Of a stretch of DNA of 64,000 bases, positions 35,825 to 43,970 are shown one piece after another. Numbering within the stretch: the stretch's first letter is position 1; each line of letters starts with the position of its first letter. Position numbers and translations under genes: made by a program. The stretch comes from Massilia sp. IC2-477 (GTDB lineage: Bacteria; Pseudomonadota; Gammaproteobacteria; Burkholderiales; Burkholderiaceae_D), in assembly GCF_020707265.1 (NCBI RefSeq), contig NZ_JAJFEQ010000009.1, positions 186,001 through 250,000 on the forward strand. The letters are read 5' to 3'. The notes beneath the pieces were generated by a model. That model searched no databases, was not told where the DNA came from, and saw only the letters and a list, made by a program, of their open reading frames with translations.

Positions 35825-36916
35825 ATGCGAACCACATCCATGCGCATCACGCTGGCCCTGATCGCCGCCCTCGTACTGGCCCTGCTGCTGCCCTCCGCCT
35901 GGGCGGGCGTGCCCAACAAGAAAGCCGAGCCCGCCTATGCCGAGGAGCAGACCATGCTCCAGATCGAAGGCGACTCGGTCGTTCCTGAGCCGGGCCTCAC
36001 CAACCCGTCTTCCGGCCGAGTCCACATGGACCGCCACTTCCTCGGCCAGTACGGCGCCACCGAGGCCAACGTCATCGTCCAGCGCGGCGGCAACACCTGG
36101 CGCCACCTGCGCAACGGGCCGCTGGCAACCATTGCCGGCTTCATCCTGCTCGGCGTGCCGCTCCTGATTTTCATCTTCTACAACACGATCGGCCCGGCAC
36201 GCCAAGAACCGGCCTCGGGACGCCGCATCAAGCGCTTCACCAACTGGGAGCGCAAGGTGCACTGGGCCACGGCCTACACCTTCATCGCGCTGGCGATCAC
36301 CGGCATCATCATCATGTACGGCAAGAAGATCATGCTGCCCTGGATGGGACACGACCTGTTCTCCTGGGTCGCGATCATCTCCAAGTACCTGCACAACTTC
36401 GTGGGGCCGGTGTTCATCATCTGCTCGGTGCTGATGTTCATTACCTTCTTGCGCCGCAACTTCTTCAACCGGGTCGACTGGCAGTGGGTGAAGCAGGGTG
36501 GCGGCCTGGTGTCGCACAAGCACGTGCCGGCCGGCTTCTTCAATGCCGGCGAAAAGGCCTGGTTCTGGCTCGGCGTGACCCTGCTGGGCATCGTCATGTC
36601 GATCACCGGCCTGATCCTGGACTTCGTCACCTTCGGCCAGACCCGCTGGGTGCTGCAGGTGGCCAACTACCTGCACATCGCCGGCGCCGCCTTCTATATC
36701 GCCGCCGCCATGGGCCACATCTACATCGGCACCTGGGGCACCCCGGGCGCCTACCAGGCCATGCGCGAAGGCACGGTGGACGAGAACTGGGCCGCGGCGC
36801 ACCACGCCTTGTGGTACGAGCAGGTCCAGAACGGCAGCGCCACGGACCCGGCGAACCGTCCCCTCCCGGACAGCGCGCCGGTGCGGCCGACGCCGCGCCC
36901 CGGCCCGGCGCATTGA
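35825..36916 (+). CDS. Formate dehydrogenase cytochrome b (gamma) subunit
   Basis: A 363-residue membrane protein. A signal peptide (about 1-28) and a periplasmic stretch precede four core helices of the cytochrome b556 family, after an extra N-terminal helix (TIAGFILLGVPLLIFIFY). The core opens with RIKRFTNWERKVHWATAYTF, whose His is a likely haem ligand, and contains KYLHNFVGPVF and NYLHIAGAAFYIAAAMGHIY. It passes electrons from FdhB to the quinone pool. The C-terminus is a proline-rich tail. Confidence 0.9.
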   Translation: MRTTSMRITLALIAALVLALLLPSAWAGVPNKKAEPAYAEEQTMLQIEGDSVVPEPGLTNPSSGRVHMDRHFLGQYGATEANVIVQRGGNTWRHLRNGPLATIAGFILLGVPLLIFIFYNTIGPARQEPASGRRIKRFTNWERKVHWATAYTFIALAITGIIIMYGKKIMLPWMGHDLFSWVAIISKYLHNFVGPVFIICSVLMFITFLRRNFFNRVDWQWVKQGGGLVSHKHVPAGFFNAGEKAWFWLGVTLLGIVMSITGLILDFVTFGQTRWVLQVANYLHIAGAAFYIAAAMGHIYIGTWGTPGAYQAMREGTVDENWAAAHHALWYEQVQNGSATDPANRPLPDSAPVRPTPRPGPAH

Positions 36917-36924
36917 GGAGCACC

Positions 36925-37371
36925 ATGAAAGCATCGACCATCCTGATCTCCGCCATGGCGCTCGCCGTGCTGGCCGGCTGCGACCGCGGCCGCAACCCGA
37001 GCGTGGGCGGCATCGAACAGACCAAGTATCCGGGCCAGGTCTCGGCCGGCGGGCGCACCAGCGGCGCCATCATCGCCAGCACCGCCAAGCCCGTGACCGA
37101 CGCCACCTATGCCGGCGGCACCCCGGGTATTGCGGGGGGCTCCGGCGGGACCACCTCGGGCGCCGCCACCGGCGGCACCGTCCAGGAAACCGGGCAGGGT
37201 CCGACCTCGGGCGTGACGCCGCCGTCCGGCGCCCAGCCGGGCACCCAGACCCAGCCGGGCGACCATGGCCGCACCGTGGCCCCGGCCCCGGGCAGCGTGG
37301 AAGCCCCGGCGGCCACCAATACTGCCCCGCAGGGCGCCGCGGCGCCCGGCACACTGGGAGCCAAGCAATGA
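36925..37371 (+). CDS. Low-complexity lipoprotein in the formate dehydrogenase operon
   Basis: A 148-residue protein with a lipobox (MALAVLAGC) and a mature part very rich in Gly, Thr, Ala and Pro, for example GGTPGIAGGSGGTTSGAATG. It is predicted to be disordered. No family is recognised. An upstream GAGGAG is present. It overlaps the next gene by four bases, so it is translationally coupled within the operon. Confidence 0.65.
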   Translation: MKASTILISAMALAVLAGCDRGRNPSVGGIEQTKYPGQVSAGGRTSGAIIASTAKPVTDATYAGGTPGIAGGSGGTTSGAATGGTVQETGQGPTSGVTPPSGAQPGTQTQPGDHGRTVAPAPGSVEAPAATNTAPQGAAAPGTLGAKQ

Positions 37372-38069
37372 ACAGGCACATCCGACTCAGCTGCCTGCTG
37401 GCCGCCATGCTGGCCGGCAGCGCATCTTCCCAGGCCGCGCTGCCCAAGCCGGCCTTGACACCCGCCCAGCAGCAGGAAGCCGCCGCCAAGAAGGCGGCCG
37501 CCGACGCCAAGGCGGCGAAGGAAAAGGAAGCGCTGTTGGCGTCCATGGACGCCCTCAGCAACCGCTGGCGCGCCCAGGCTCCAGCGAAGGGCTGGCGCGT
37601 CAACCCGCCGGTCGCGATCGCCGCCGCGCCGGCCGCGGCGCCGGCCGGGGCGAATGCGGCCTCGGTCGGCACGCCGCCCCCGGGTGCGGCCGGCATTGCC
37701 GGCGCCGGCACCATGGCGCCGGGCGCCGTCGCCAATCCGGTGCAGCCCGGCGCAGCCGCCCCGGGCGCAGCACGCGCCGCCGCCTCGGCAGGGATGGTGC
37801 CGCCGGGCGTCACGCCGCCGAACGCCGGCATGCCGGCCGCGGCGCCGGCCAATGCCGCGCCAGGTTCGGCTGCGGCGGCGCCCGCCACCGGCGCCGCGCC
37901 GCACAGCCGCCAGGCGCTGAACGCCGCGAATGTCCCGATCAAGAGCGAGAAGCTGGGCACCGCGGCGCCCAGCGAAGACGTCAAGAAAGGGCCGACGAAA
38001 GCCGTGCCGAAAGGGGTCGCGCCTGCGGTAGAGAAGGAACACACCCCCAAGACGGCGAACAAGCAATGA
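37368..38069 (+). CDS. Ala/Pro-rich exported protein in the formate dehydrogenase operon
   Basis: A 233-residue protein with a signal peptide (LSCLLAAMLAGSASSQA), a short coiled-coil-like segment (AAAKKAAADAKAAKEKEA, about 38-55), a conserved-looking patch (MDALSNRWRAQAPAKGWRVN), then about 110 residues of Ala-Pro-Gly low complexity and a lysine-rich tail. It looks disordered and spacer-like. No family is recognised. It overlaps its neighbours by four bases on both sides. Confidence 0.65.
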   Translation: MNRHIRLSCLLAAMLAGSASSQAALPKPALTPAQQQEAAAKKAAADAKAAKEKEALLASMDALSNRWRAQAPAKGWRVNPPVAIAAAPAAAPAGANAASVGTPPPGAAGIAGAGTMAPGAVANPVQPGAAAPGAARAAASAGMVPPGVTPPNAGMPAAAPANAAPGSAAAAPATGAAPHSRQALNAANVPIKSEKLGTAAPSEDVKKGPTKAVPKGVAPAVEKEHTPKTANKQ

Positions 38070-38512
38070 AGATGGGCAGCATGCCGATCGCGGTGATCAT
38101 GCAGCGGCGCACCGTGCAGCACCGCTGGGCCGACGAGGCCTGGGAGGCGGTGGGCGTCGTGCCGGACCGCGGCGAACTGCCGCGCCTGCAGGTGCTCAGC
38201 AGCAGTCCGGAGCGCGACTACTACCTCGTCTCCGGCCTCGAGCTCGAGCTGTACACCGACGAGAACGACGGCTACTACGAGAACTGCATCGCGCCCGAGT
38301 CCAAGGTCTTCGTGCTGTGGCGCATGGAGGAGGGCAAGGCGATCCCGGTGCGCGCCTCGGTCAGCTATGTCGAGGGCACCCGCATGTTCGACTCGGGCGA
38401 GCAGGCCGACGGCGTGGCCATGCCGGCCGAGATCTACGCCTGGGTGGCCGGCTACCTGCGCGAGCATTACCAGCCCAAGGCGGGACGCCGCCGCGGGCGC
38501 GAGCACGGATGA
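38066..38512 (+). CDS. DUF3305 protein
   Basis: A 148-residue cytoplasmic protein with the DUF3305 features: PIAVIMQRRTVQHRWADEAW at the start, GLELELYTDENDGYYENCI in the middle and YAWVAGYLREHYQP at the end. DUF3305 genes occur next to DUF3306 and formate dehydrogenase genes in many proteobacteria and probably assist maturation. It starts inside the previous stop (ATGA) and ends inside the next start. Confidence 0.85.
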   Translation: MKMGSMPIAVIMQRRTVQHRWADEAWEAVGVVPDRGELPRLQVLSSSPERDYYLVSGLELELYTDENDGYYENCIAPESKVFVLWRMEEGKAIPVRASVSYVEGTRMFDSGEQADGVAMPAEIYAWVAGYLREHYQPKAGRRRGREHG

Positions 38513-39054
38513 GCGGAGCCACGATGTCGGAAGAAGGATTCCTGCGGCGCTGGTCGCGCCTGAAATCGACCGGAGGCGAAGCCGAGCCCGCTCGGCCCGC
38601 ACCCGCACCCGCACCCGCATCTGTACCGGTGGCGGTCCCGGAGCCGGTGGCCGCCAGGCCGGAGTCCGTAGCGACGCGGTCGGCGCCCTTGCCGACCATG
38701 GACGACGTCGCCCGGCTCACCCCCGACGCCGACTTCTCCGCCTTTGTCGCGAAAGGCGTCGACAAGTCGGTCCAGCGCCTGGCCCTGAAGAAGCTGTTCA
38801 CCGATCCGCACTTCAACGCGATCGACGGCCTCGACATGTACATGAACGATTACAACAAGGCGGCGCCGCTCCCGCCCGGCATGCTCGCTTCGCTCAAGCA
38901 TGCGCCGGGCGTGCTGTCCCGGCTGTTCGAAGAGCAGCCGGAGCATCCGGAGGCTGCAGTAGCCCGGGAGCTGGCCGCTGAGCAGGCTGCCGAGCAGGCC
39001 ACGGAGCCCGCGACCGGGCAGGCGCCGCCGTCCACACAACAAGGGAACGCATGA
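38509..39054 (+). CDS. DUF3306 protein
   Basis: A 181-residue protein. The N-terminal EEGFLRRWSRLKS and central SVAR-like block LTPDADFSAFVAKGVDKSVQ are the DUF3306 hallmarks, joined by a Pro-Ala linker. KLFTDPHFNAIDGLDMYMND follows. It is consistently paired with DUF3305 and the polyferredoxin. The ATG at 38524 (MSEEGF) is an alternative start; ATG 38509 overlaps the upstream stop. Confidence 0.85.
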   Translation: MSGATMSEEGFLRRWSRLKSTGGEAEPARPAPAPAPASVPVAVPEPVAARPESVATRSAPLPTMDDVARLTPDADFSAFVAKGVDKSVQRLALKKLFTDPHFNAIDGLDMYMNDYNKAAPLPPGMLASLKHAPGVLSRLFEEQPEHPEAAVARELAAEQAAEQATEPATGQAPPSTQQGNA

Positions 39055-40718
39055 ACATCCGCTTTACCGACACACCCCCGATCGACCCGGTCCAGGAAGG
39101 CCGCAATGCAGAGGCGCGCAGCGCCGCCATCCTGGCCGTGGACGCCATTCCCGTTTTCGAACCCACGGTCACGGTCGACTACCGCTCCAGCGGCCGCACC
39201 CTGGTAGTCGGCTCCGCCGAGCAGGCGCTGCCGTGGGCCGACCGATTGGCCACTGCGCTGCCGGTCACTGTCCTGCTGCTCGACAGCCAGGACACGATGC
39301 CGGTGCGCCCCTATCCGGTGCACGTAGCGCGCACCGTCGCCGTGGCTGGCTGGCTGGGGGCCTTCGAGGCGCGCTGGCAGGCGCCCGGGCAGCCGGTCCA
39401 GCAGGGCCGCTACGACCTGGTGCTCGACCTCAGCCCGAGCCGCCTGATCGCCAGCCACCAGCGCCCGCACGGCTATTACGCACCCGGCTATGACGAGGCG
39501 GCGCGCGCCCAGGCCGTGGAAACCATGCTCGACATGGTCGGCGACTTCGAAAAGCCCAAGTATTTCTCGTACAAGGAGCGCACCTGCGCCCATGGCCGCA
39601 ACGGGCAAAAGGGCTGCAGCGCCTGCATCGAAATCTGCTCGGCCCAGGCCATCATGGACGACGGCGACAAGATCAAGGTCAATCCCTACCTGTGCGCCGG
39701 CTGCGGCGCCTGCTCCACCGTCTGCCCGACCGGCGCCATCAGCTACGCCTTCCCGCCGGCCTCGCTTACCGGCAAGCGCATGCAGGCGGCGCTGCGTTCC
39801 TACCGCGAGGCGGGCGGGGAGCAGCCGGTGTTCCTGCTGCACGACCCGGAACAGGGCGCGGCACTGATTTCCCGGCTCGGCGACACCGTCCCCGGACGCG
39901 TCATTCCGCTGGCGCTGCAGCACACCGCCTCGACCGGCATCGACGTCTGGTTTGCCGCCGTGGCCTATGGCGCAGCGGGCGTCGCGATCCTCCTGACCGG
40001 CCAGGAGGCGCCGCAATACGTCGCCGCGCTCGACCAGCAGATGGAGATCGCCCAGGCGGTGCTGGATGGCCTCGGCTATGAAGGCCCGCATTTCCAGCTG
40101 CTGCGCGTGGGCGCGCCGGAAGAACTGGCGGTGGCCCTGCGCCATGCCCCGCGTGGCGCCGTGCCGCTGGAGCCCGCGCTGTTCCACCTGGCGAACGACA
40201 AGCGCAACAGCCTCGACTACGCACTCGAGCACCTGCACCGGCACGCGCCGCAACAAGCCGAGCAGGTGGCGCTGCCGGTCGGCGCCCCCTTCGGCGCCAT
40301 CGAGGTGAACAAATCGGCCTGCAGCCTGTGCATGTCCTGCGTCGGCGCCTGCCCGGCGGCCGCGCTGCAGGACGGGCAGGGCGCGCCGCTGCTGCGCTTC
40401 ATCGAGAAGAACTGCGTGCAGTGCGGCCTGTGCGCTGCTACCTGTCCGGAGAACGCGATCACGCTCGTGCCGCGCCTCTCCTTCATGGAATCGCGGGGCC
40501 AGGCCGTCGTGCTCAACCAGTCCCAGCCCTTCCACTGCATCCGTTGCGACAAGCCCTTCGGTACCCTGCAGATGGTGGAGAACATGCTGGCACGCCTGGC
40601 CTCGCACCCGGCCTTCAGCGGTCACCTCGACCGCCTGCGCATGTGCGGTGACTGCCGCGTGATCGACATGATGGAGCCACAGGGAGAGATGCGGGTGACG
40701 GCCCTGCGCCGTGACTGA
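39051..40718 (+). CDS. 4Fe-4S polyferredoxin of the formate dehydrogenase operon
   Basis: A 555-residue iron-sulfur protein. An N-terminal region of about 190 residues lacks cysteine motifs. Two ferredoxin modules follow: CSACIEICSAQAI with CAGCGACSTVCP (about 185-230), and CSLCMSCVGACP with CVQCGLCAATCP (about 425-470). A C-terminal CIRC and CGDC pair may bind a further metal. It is the last gene of the run, starting inside the DUF3306 stop. Its role, perhaps electron supply for cofactor maturation, is inferred from conserved gene order. Confidence 0.85.
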   Translation: MNIRFTDTPPIDPVQEGRNAEARSAAILAVDAIPVFEPTVTVDYRSSGRTLVVGSAEQALPWADRLATALPVTVLLLDSQDTMPVRPYPVHVARTVAVAGWLGAFEARWQAPGQPVQQGRYDLVLDLSPSRLIASHQRPHGYYAPGYDEAARAQAVETMLDMVGDFEKPKYFSYKERTCAHGRNGQKGCSACIEICSAQAIMDDGDKIKVNPYLCAGCGACSTVCPTGAISYAFPPASLTGKRMQAALRSYREAGGEQPVFLLHDPEQGAALISRLGDTVPGRVIPLALQHTASTGIDVWFAAVAYGAAGVAILLTGQEAPQYVAALDQQMEIAQAVLDGLGYEGPHFQLLRVGAPEELAVALRHAPRGAVPLEPALFHLANDKRNSLDYALEHLHRHAPQQAEQVALPVGAPFGAIEVNKSACSLCMSCVGACPAAALQDGQGAPLLRFIEKNCVQCGLCAATCPENAITLVPRLSFMESRGQAVVLNQSQPFHCIRCDKPFGTLQMVENMLARLASHPAFSGHLDRLRMCGDCRVIDMMEPQGEMRVTALRRD

Positions 40719-40823
40719 TGACAAGGGTGCCCACGGGCGCCCGAACGGTGGCAAAATGGTCAGGACAACAAGGAAGGCGCCGCCCCGGCGGCCGCCCCGT
40801 CCAACACGCGACCAGGAGACCCC

Positions 40824-42503
40824 ATGACCCCGACCCAGCGCTTCATCCAGGCACGCGACTTCCTGCTGCAGCACCGCCTCGACTACGACACCGCCTACGC
40901 CGGCTACCAGCCGCCCCAGCTGGATGCCTTCAACTGGGCGCTCGACTACTTCGACCAGATGGCGAAGGATAACCACGCGCCGGCACTGTGGGTGGTCGAA
41001 GAGGACGGTTCGGAGCAGAAGATCTCGTTCGCCGACATGGCCTCGCGTTCCTGCCAGGTGGCCGAATACCTGCGCCTGTGCGGGGTCAACCGCGGCGACC
41101 GCGTGCTCCTGATGCTGCCGAACCGGGTCGAGCTGTGGGAGATCATGCTGGCCGGGATCAAGCTCGGCGCCGTGCTGGTGCCGACCACCATGCTGGTCTC
41201 CGGCGTCGACCTGCAGGACCGGCTCGAGCGCGGCCGCGTGAAGCACGTGATCGCCCAGGCTTCCGAGGCGGCCAAGTTCGAGGGCATGGCAGGCAGCTTC
41301 ACCCGGATCGCCGTGGGCGGCAAGCCGGACGGTTGGCGCGATTATGCGGCTAGCCACGACGTGCTGTCGGTGTTCACGGCGCAAGGCGAGACCCGCGCCA
41401 CCGACCCGCTGCTGCTCTACTTCACCTCCGGCACCACGGCCAAGCCCAAGCTGGTGCTGCACAGCCACCAGAGCTATCCCGTCGGCCACCTGTCAACCAT
41501 GTACTGGATCGGCCTGCAGCCGGGCGACGTCCACTGGAACATCTCGTCGCCGGGCTGGGCCAAGCATGCCTGGAGCTGCTTCTTCGCGCCCTGGAATGCG
41601 GGCGCCACCATCTTCGTCTACAACTACGAGCGATTTTCAAGCAAGGCGGCGCTCGATACCATTACCCGCTGCGGCGTGACCTCGCTGTGCGCGCCGCCGA
41701 CCGTGTGGCGCATGATGATCAAGGAAGACCTGAGCAGCTGGCGTCCGCCGCTGCGCGAACTGGTGGGCGCCGGCGAACCGCTCAACCCCGAAGTCATCGA
41801 GCAGGTGGAACGGGCCTGGGGCATCCGCATCCGCGACGGCTTCGGCCAGTCGGAAAGCACCTGCCAGATCGGGAATTCGCCCGGCCAGCCGATCAAGCCC
41901 GGTTCGATGGGGCGGCCGCTGCCCGGTTACCGGGTGGCGCTGCTCGACATCGACGACCAGCCTGCAAGCGAGGGCGAGATCGCGCTGTCCCTCAATCCGG
42001 CCCCGCTGGGACTGATGATGTGCTACGAGGGCGACGAGGAAAAGACGGCAAGCGTCATGCGCGCCGGCCACTACCACACGGGCGACACCGCCACCGTCGA
42101 CGAAGACGGCTATTACTTCTACGTCGGCCGCAACGACGACGTGTTCAAGTCCTCCGACTACCGCATCAGCCCCTTCGAGCTCGAAAGCGTGCTGATCGAG
42201 CACGCGGACGTGCTGGAAGCGGCGATCGTGCCCAGTCCCGATCCGCTGCGGCTGTCGGTGCCCAAGGCCTTCATCACGCTGCGCCAGGGCGTCCTGCCTT
42301 CGCGCGAGGTGGCGGCCTCGCTATTCGCTTTTGCGCGCGAGCGCCTGGCGCCCTACAAGCGCATCCGCCGCATCGAGTTCCGCGAACTGCCCAAGACCAT
42401 CTCGGGCAAGATCCGGCGCGTCGAGCTGCGCAAGGAAGAAGCGGGGCGCAAGGATCAGGCCGGAGAGGGCCTTGAATACCGCGAGGAAGATTTCGCTGGC
42501 TAG
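40824..42503 (+). CDS. AMP-forming acyl-CoA synthetase (ACSM/acetyl-CoA synthetase-like)
   Basis: A 559-residue adenylate-forming enzyme. The ATP loop YFTSGTTAKPKLVLHSH is near residue 200, GFGQSES near 345, the TGD...YFYVGRNDDVFKSSDYRISP hinge near 425 and the catalytic lysine in KTISGKIRR near residue 530. It activates a carboxylic acid as its CoA thioester. Overall it resembles medium-chain or aromatic acid ligases rather than acetate-specific Acs, but the acid cannot be read off. It stands alone, with AGGAG upstream. It could serve the aryl-CoA operon at 55-60 kb, which has no ligase of its own. Confidence 0.85.
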   Translation: MTPTQRFIQARDFLLQHRLDYDTAYAGYQPPQLDAFNWALDYFDQMAKDNHAPALWVVEEDGSEQKISFADMASRSCQVAEYLRLCGVNRGDRVLLMLPNRVELWEIMLAGIKLGAVLVPTTMLVSGVDLQDRLERGRVKHVIAQASEAAKFEGMAGSFTRIAVGGKPDGWRDYAASHDVLSVFTAQGETRATDPLLLYFTSGTTAKPKLVLHSHQSYPVGHLSTMYWIGLQPGDVHWNISSPGWAKHAWSCFFAPWNAGATIFVYNYERFSSKAALDTITRCGVTSLCAPPTVWRMMIKEDLSSWRPPLRELVGAGEPLNPEVIEQVERAWGIRIRDGFGQSESTCQIGNSPGQPIKPGSMGRPLPGYRVALLDIDDQPASEGEIALSLNPAPLGLMMCYEGDEEKTASVMRAGHYHTGDTATVDEDGYYFYVGRNDDVFKSSDYRISPFELESVLIEHADVLEAAIVPSPDPLRLSVPKAFITLRQGVLPSREVAASLFAFARERLAPYKRIRRIEFRELPKTISGKIRRVELRKEEAGRKDQAGEGLEYREEDFAG

Positions 42504-42510
42504 GCCCGGG

Positions 42511-42538
42511 TTGACGGAAAAAACAGGTGGGCTATACT
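42511..42538 (+). promoter_or_regulatory. Strong sigma70-type promoter facing the 42.5-43.0 kb non-coding segment
   Basis: TTGACG (42511-42516), a 16-base spacer and TATACT (42533-42538) are close to consensus. Transcription should start at about 42545. It is the best sigma70 match I saw in the window. Confidence 0.65.
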
Positions 42539-42544
42539 GCCCAT

Positions 42545-43014
42545 GACTCCACCTCATGACTACACCAGGCATGCGCTGCATTTCTTCCTTCGGTACCGGC
42601 ATTTCCTCGAGCGTGCGCGCAGCGCGCGCCAGGGCCGATGCCCCCGCCGCGCGCAGCCCCCATGTTCCACTCTCGTTCGGGCTGAGCGTCTTCCACGCTC
42701 GCCTCGCGCAACGTTCCACGCGCGATCTCGCCTGCCTTCACTAGGCTCGGCGAGAACCATCCGGTTCTCCCGAGCCCCATCCACAAGCATTGCTTGACGT
42801 GCCGCGGCAACCGCCGCGGCCCATGATCCATTCTTGTTGACCAGCCTGGCGTCGGGCTGGGAAAGGCATGCCATGTGCACTACCACCACATTCAGTCAGC
42901 ATGACCTGGCTGTCCTGACACGCCTCCTGCAGGCTGGTACGACAGCCGCATCCCGGCCGCCAGGGCGCCAACAATGAACGGCGCCTGGCTACCTGAAGAA
43001 GCAAAGGAGAAAGC
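42545..43014 (+). ncRNA. Candidate structured RNA or long leader
   Basis: About 470 bases follow a strong promoter and contain no convincing gene. Three inverted repeats lie close together: a 14-pair hairpin (42744-42776), CAAGCA-T-TGCTTG (42784-42796) and GCCGCGG...CCGCGGC (42801-42820). A 62-codon frame (42556-42744) ends exactly where the first hairpin begins and could be a leader peptide, but it resembles nothing known. The RNA might be a free small RNA or the leader of the small membrane protein at 43015. I do not recognise a riboswitch class. Confidence 0.35.
42744..42776 (+). repeat. Strong hairpin in the non-coding segment
   Basis: GGCTCGG and GAGAACC on the left pair with GGTTCTC and CCGAGCC on the right, with one bulged C and the loop ATCC, making 14 base pairs. 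There is no T tract directly after it, so a simple intrinsic terminator is unlikely. Confidence 0.7.
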
Positions 43015-43227
43015 ATGAAACGCAATCGAATCGAGATGATGGAAACCGACGCCGCCCTGCAGGTGCGGCGGCGCATGGCGGCGCGCGGAAAGCGCCGCCT
43101 CGTGAAGCGCATCCTGGAACGCAATGCGCAGTGGCGGCGCGTGGTCGCCGGGGCCATGGCGGCCGGGACGGCGGCGCTGCTGGCCAGCCTGGCAGTACTG
43201 GGCGAGGCCGCGGCCATGGTGGCGTAG
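43015..43227 (+). CDS. Small basic membrane protein, unknown
   Basis: A 70-residue protein: a strongly basic N-terminal half (RRRMAARGKRRLVKRILERN) and one C-terminal membrane helix (VVAGAMAAGTAALLASLAVL). AAAGGAGAAAGC precedes the ATG, a good ribosome site. No family recognised. It lies 18 bases before the UspA-like gene and may share its transcript. Confidence 0.6.
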   Translation: MKRNRIEMMETDAALQVRRRMAARGKRRLVKRILERNAQWRRVVAGAMAAGTAALLASLAVLGEAAAMVA

Positions 43228-43245
43228 AACGGGGAGGGACGATGC

Positions 43246-43866
43246 GTGTTCGAGAACTGCAATCCGATGCCGCGCCCGCGCGCGGCCGCGGCTGATATCC
43301 TGGCCCTCGGCTGGCGCGCGCACCGCTGCTGGCCGGCCTGGCGGAACATGCGGCGGGCGCTGGCCGCCCTGCGCGAGGGAGGCCGCGCTGTGCTGTTGGT
43401 ACGCGCCGCGGCGGCGCGCCCCTATGGGAACGCGCTGTTCCCGACCGACCTCTCGCCTGCCTCGCTGGAGAGCCTGCGGTGCGCGCTGGCCACGCTGCCG
43501 CGCATGCGCTTCACCCTGCTGCATGTGTGCCGCATCGCCGGGGAAGGGCACATGCGCGCGGCCGATGTGGGCGACGCCGCGCTCGACGAGTGCCGCCGTC
43601 GGGTCGCGCGCAGGGCGCGTGCGGCCGGCCAGCGCTTCGTGGCGCAGGCCCCGTCTTGCGACGCGCGGCTGGTGCTGCGGGTAGCGCGCCAGCCCTGGGC
43701 CGTAACGGTCGCCGCGCATGCCGCTGCGGCGTCTCCGGATGTACTCGTACTGGCCGGCGTGGGCGGCGGATTGCTGGAAGACTGGCGCCGCCGCGCGGAC
43801 CTGTGCACGCTGCTGCGCCGGACCACGTGCGACCTGTTGCTGCTGCCGCGTGCGCATGCGGCCTGA
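43246..43866 (+). CDS. UspA-like protein
   Basis: About 200 residues. ALFPTDLSPASLESLRCALATLP and FTLLHVCRI match the first strand and helix of the universal stress protein fold, and the end LCTLLRRTTCDLLLLPRAHA matches its last strand, so one degenerate Usp domain is likely. The start is uncertain: GTG 43246 opens the frame, but the only ribosome site (GGGAGG) points to ATG 43242 in another frame, which stops after 17 codons. Either GTG is used or a frameshift has occurred near the 5' end. Confidence 0.6.
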   Translation: MFENCNPMPRPRAAAADILALGWRAHRCWPAWRNMRRALAALREGGRAVLLVRAAAARPYGNALFPTDLSPASLESLRCALATLPRMRFTLLHVCRIAGEGHMRAADVGDAALDECRRRVARRARAAGQRFVAQAPSCDARLVLRVARQPWAVTVAAHAAAASPDVLVLAGVGGGLLEDWRRRADLCTLLRRTTCDLLLLPRAHAA

Positions 43867-43910
43867 TGTTGCGCACCATCCTTGCGCGCGGCGCTAAGTG
43901 TGCGGCATCG

Positions 43911-43946
43911 TGGAGGCGATTGGTATCATAATGGCAATCGCTTCCA
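43911..43946 (+). repeat. Inverted repeat upstream of the SET-domain gene
   Basis: TGGAGGCGATTG (43911-43922) and CAATCGCTTCCA (43935-43946) match at 11 of 12 positions around a 12-base centre that contains a -10-like CATAAT. It ends 24 bases before the start codon. It could be an operator over the promoter or a hairpin in the leader. Confidence 0.6.
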
Positions 43947-43970
43947 CAACCTGCCCACGATCCCACCGCG

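Noticed and set aside
42543..42797. 84-codon frame in the non-coding segment as a gene
   Set aside because: Its ATG would lie before the predicted transcript start, there is no ribosome site, and the composition (Arg, Pro, Ser) is that of shifted GC-rich DNA.
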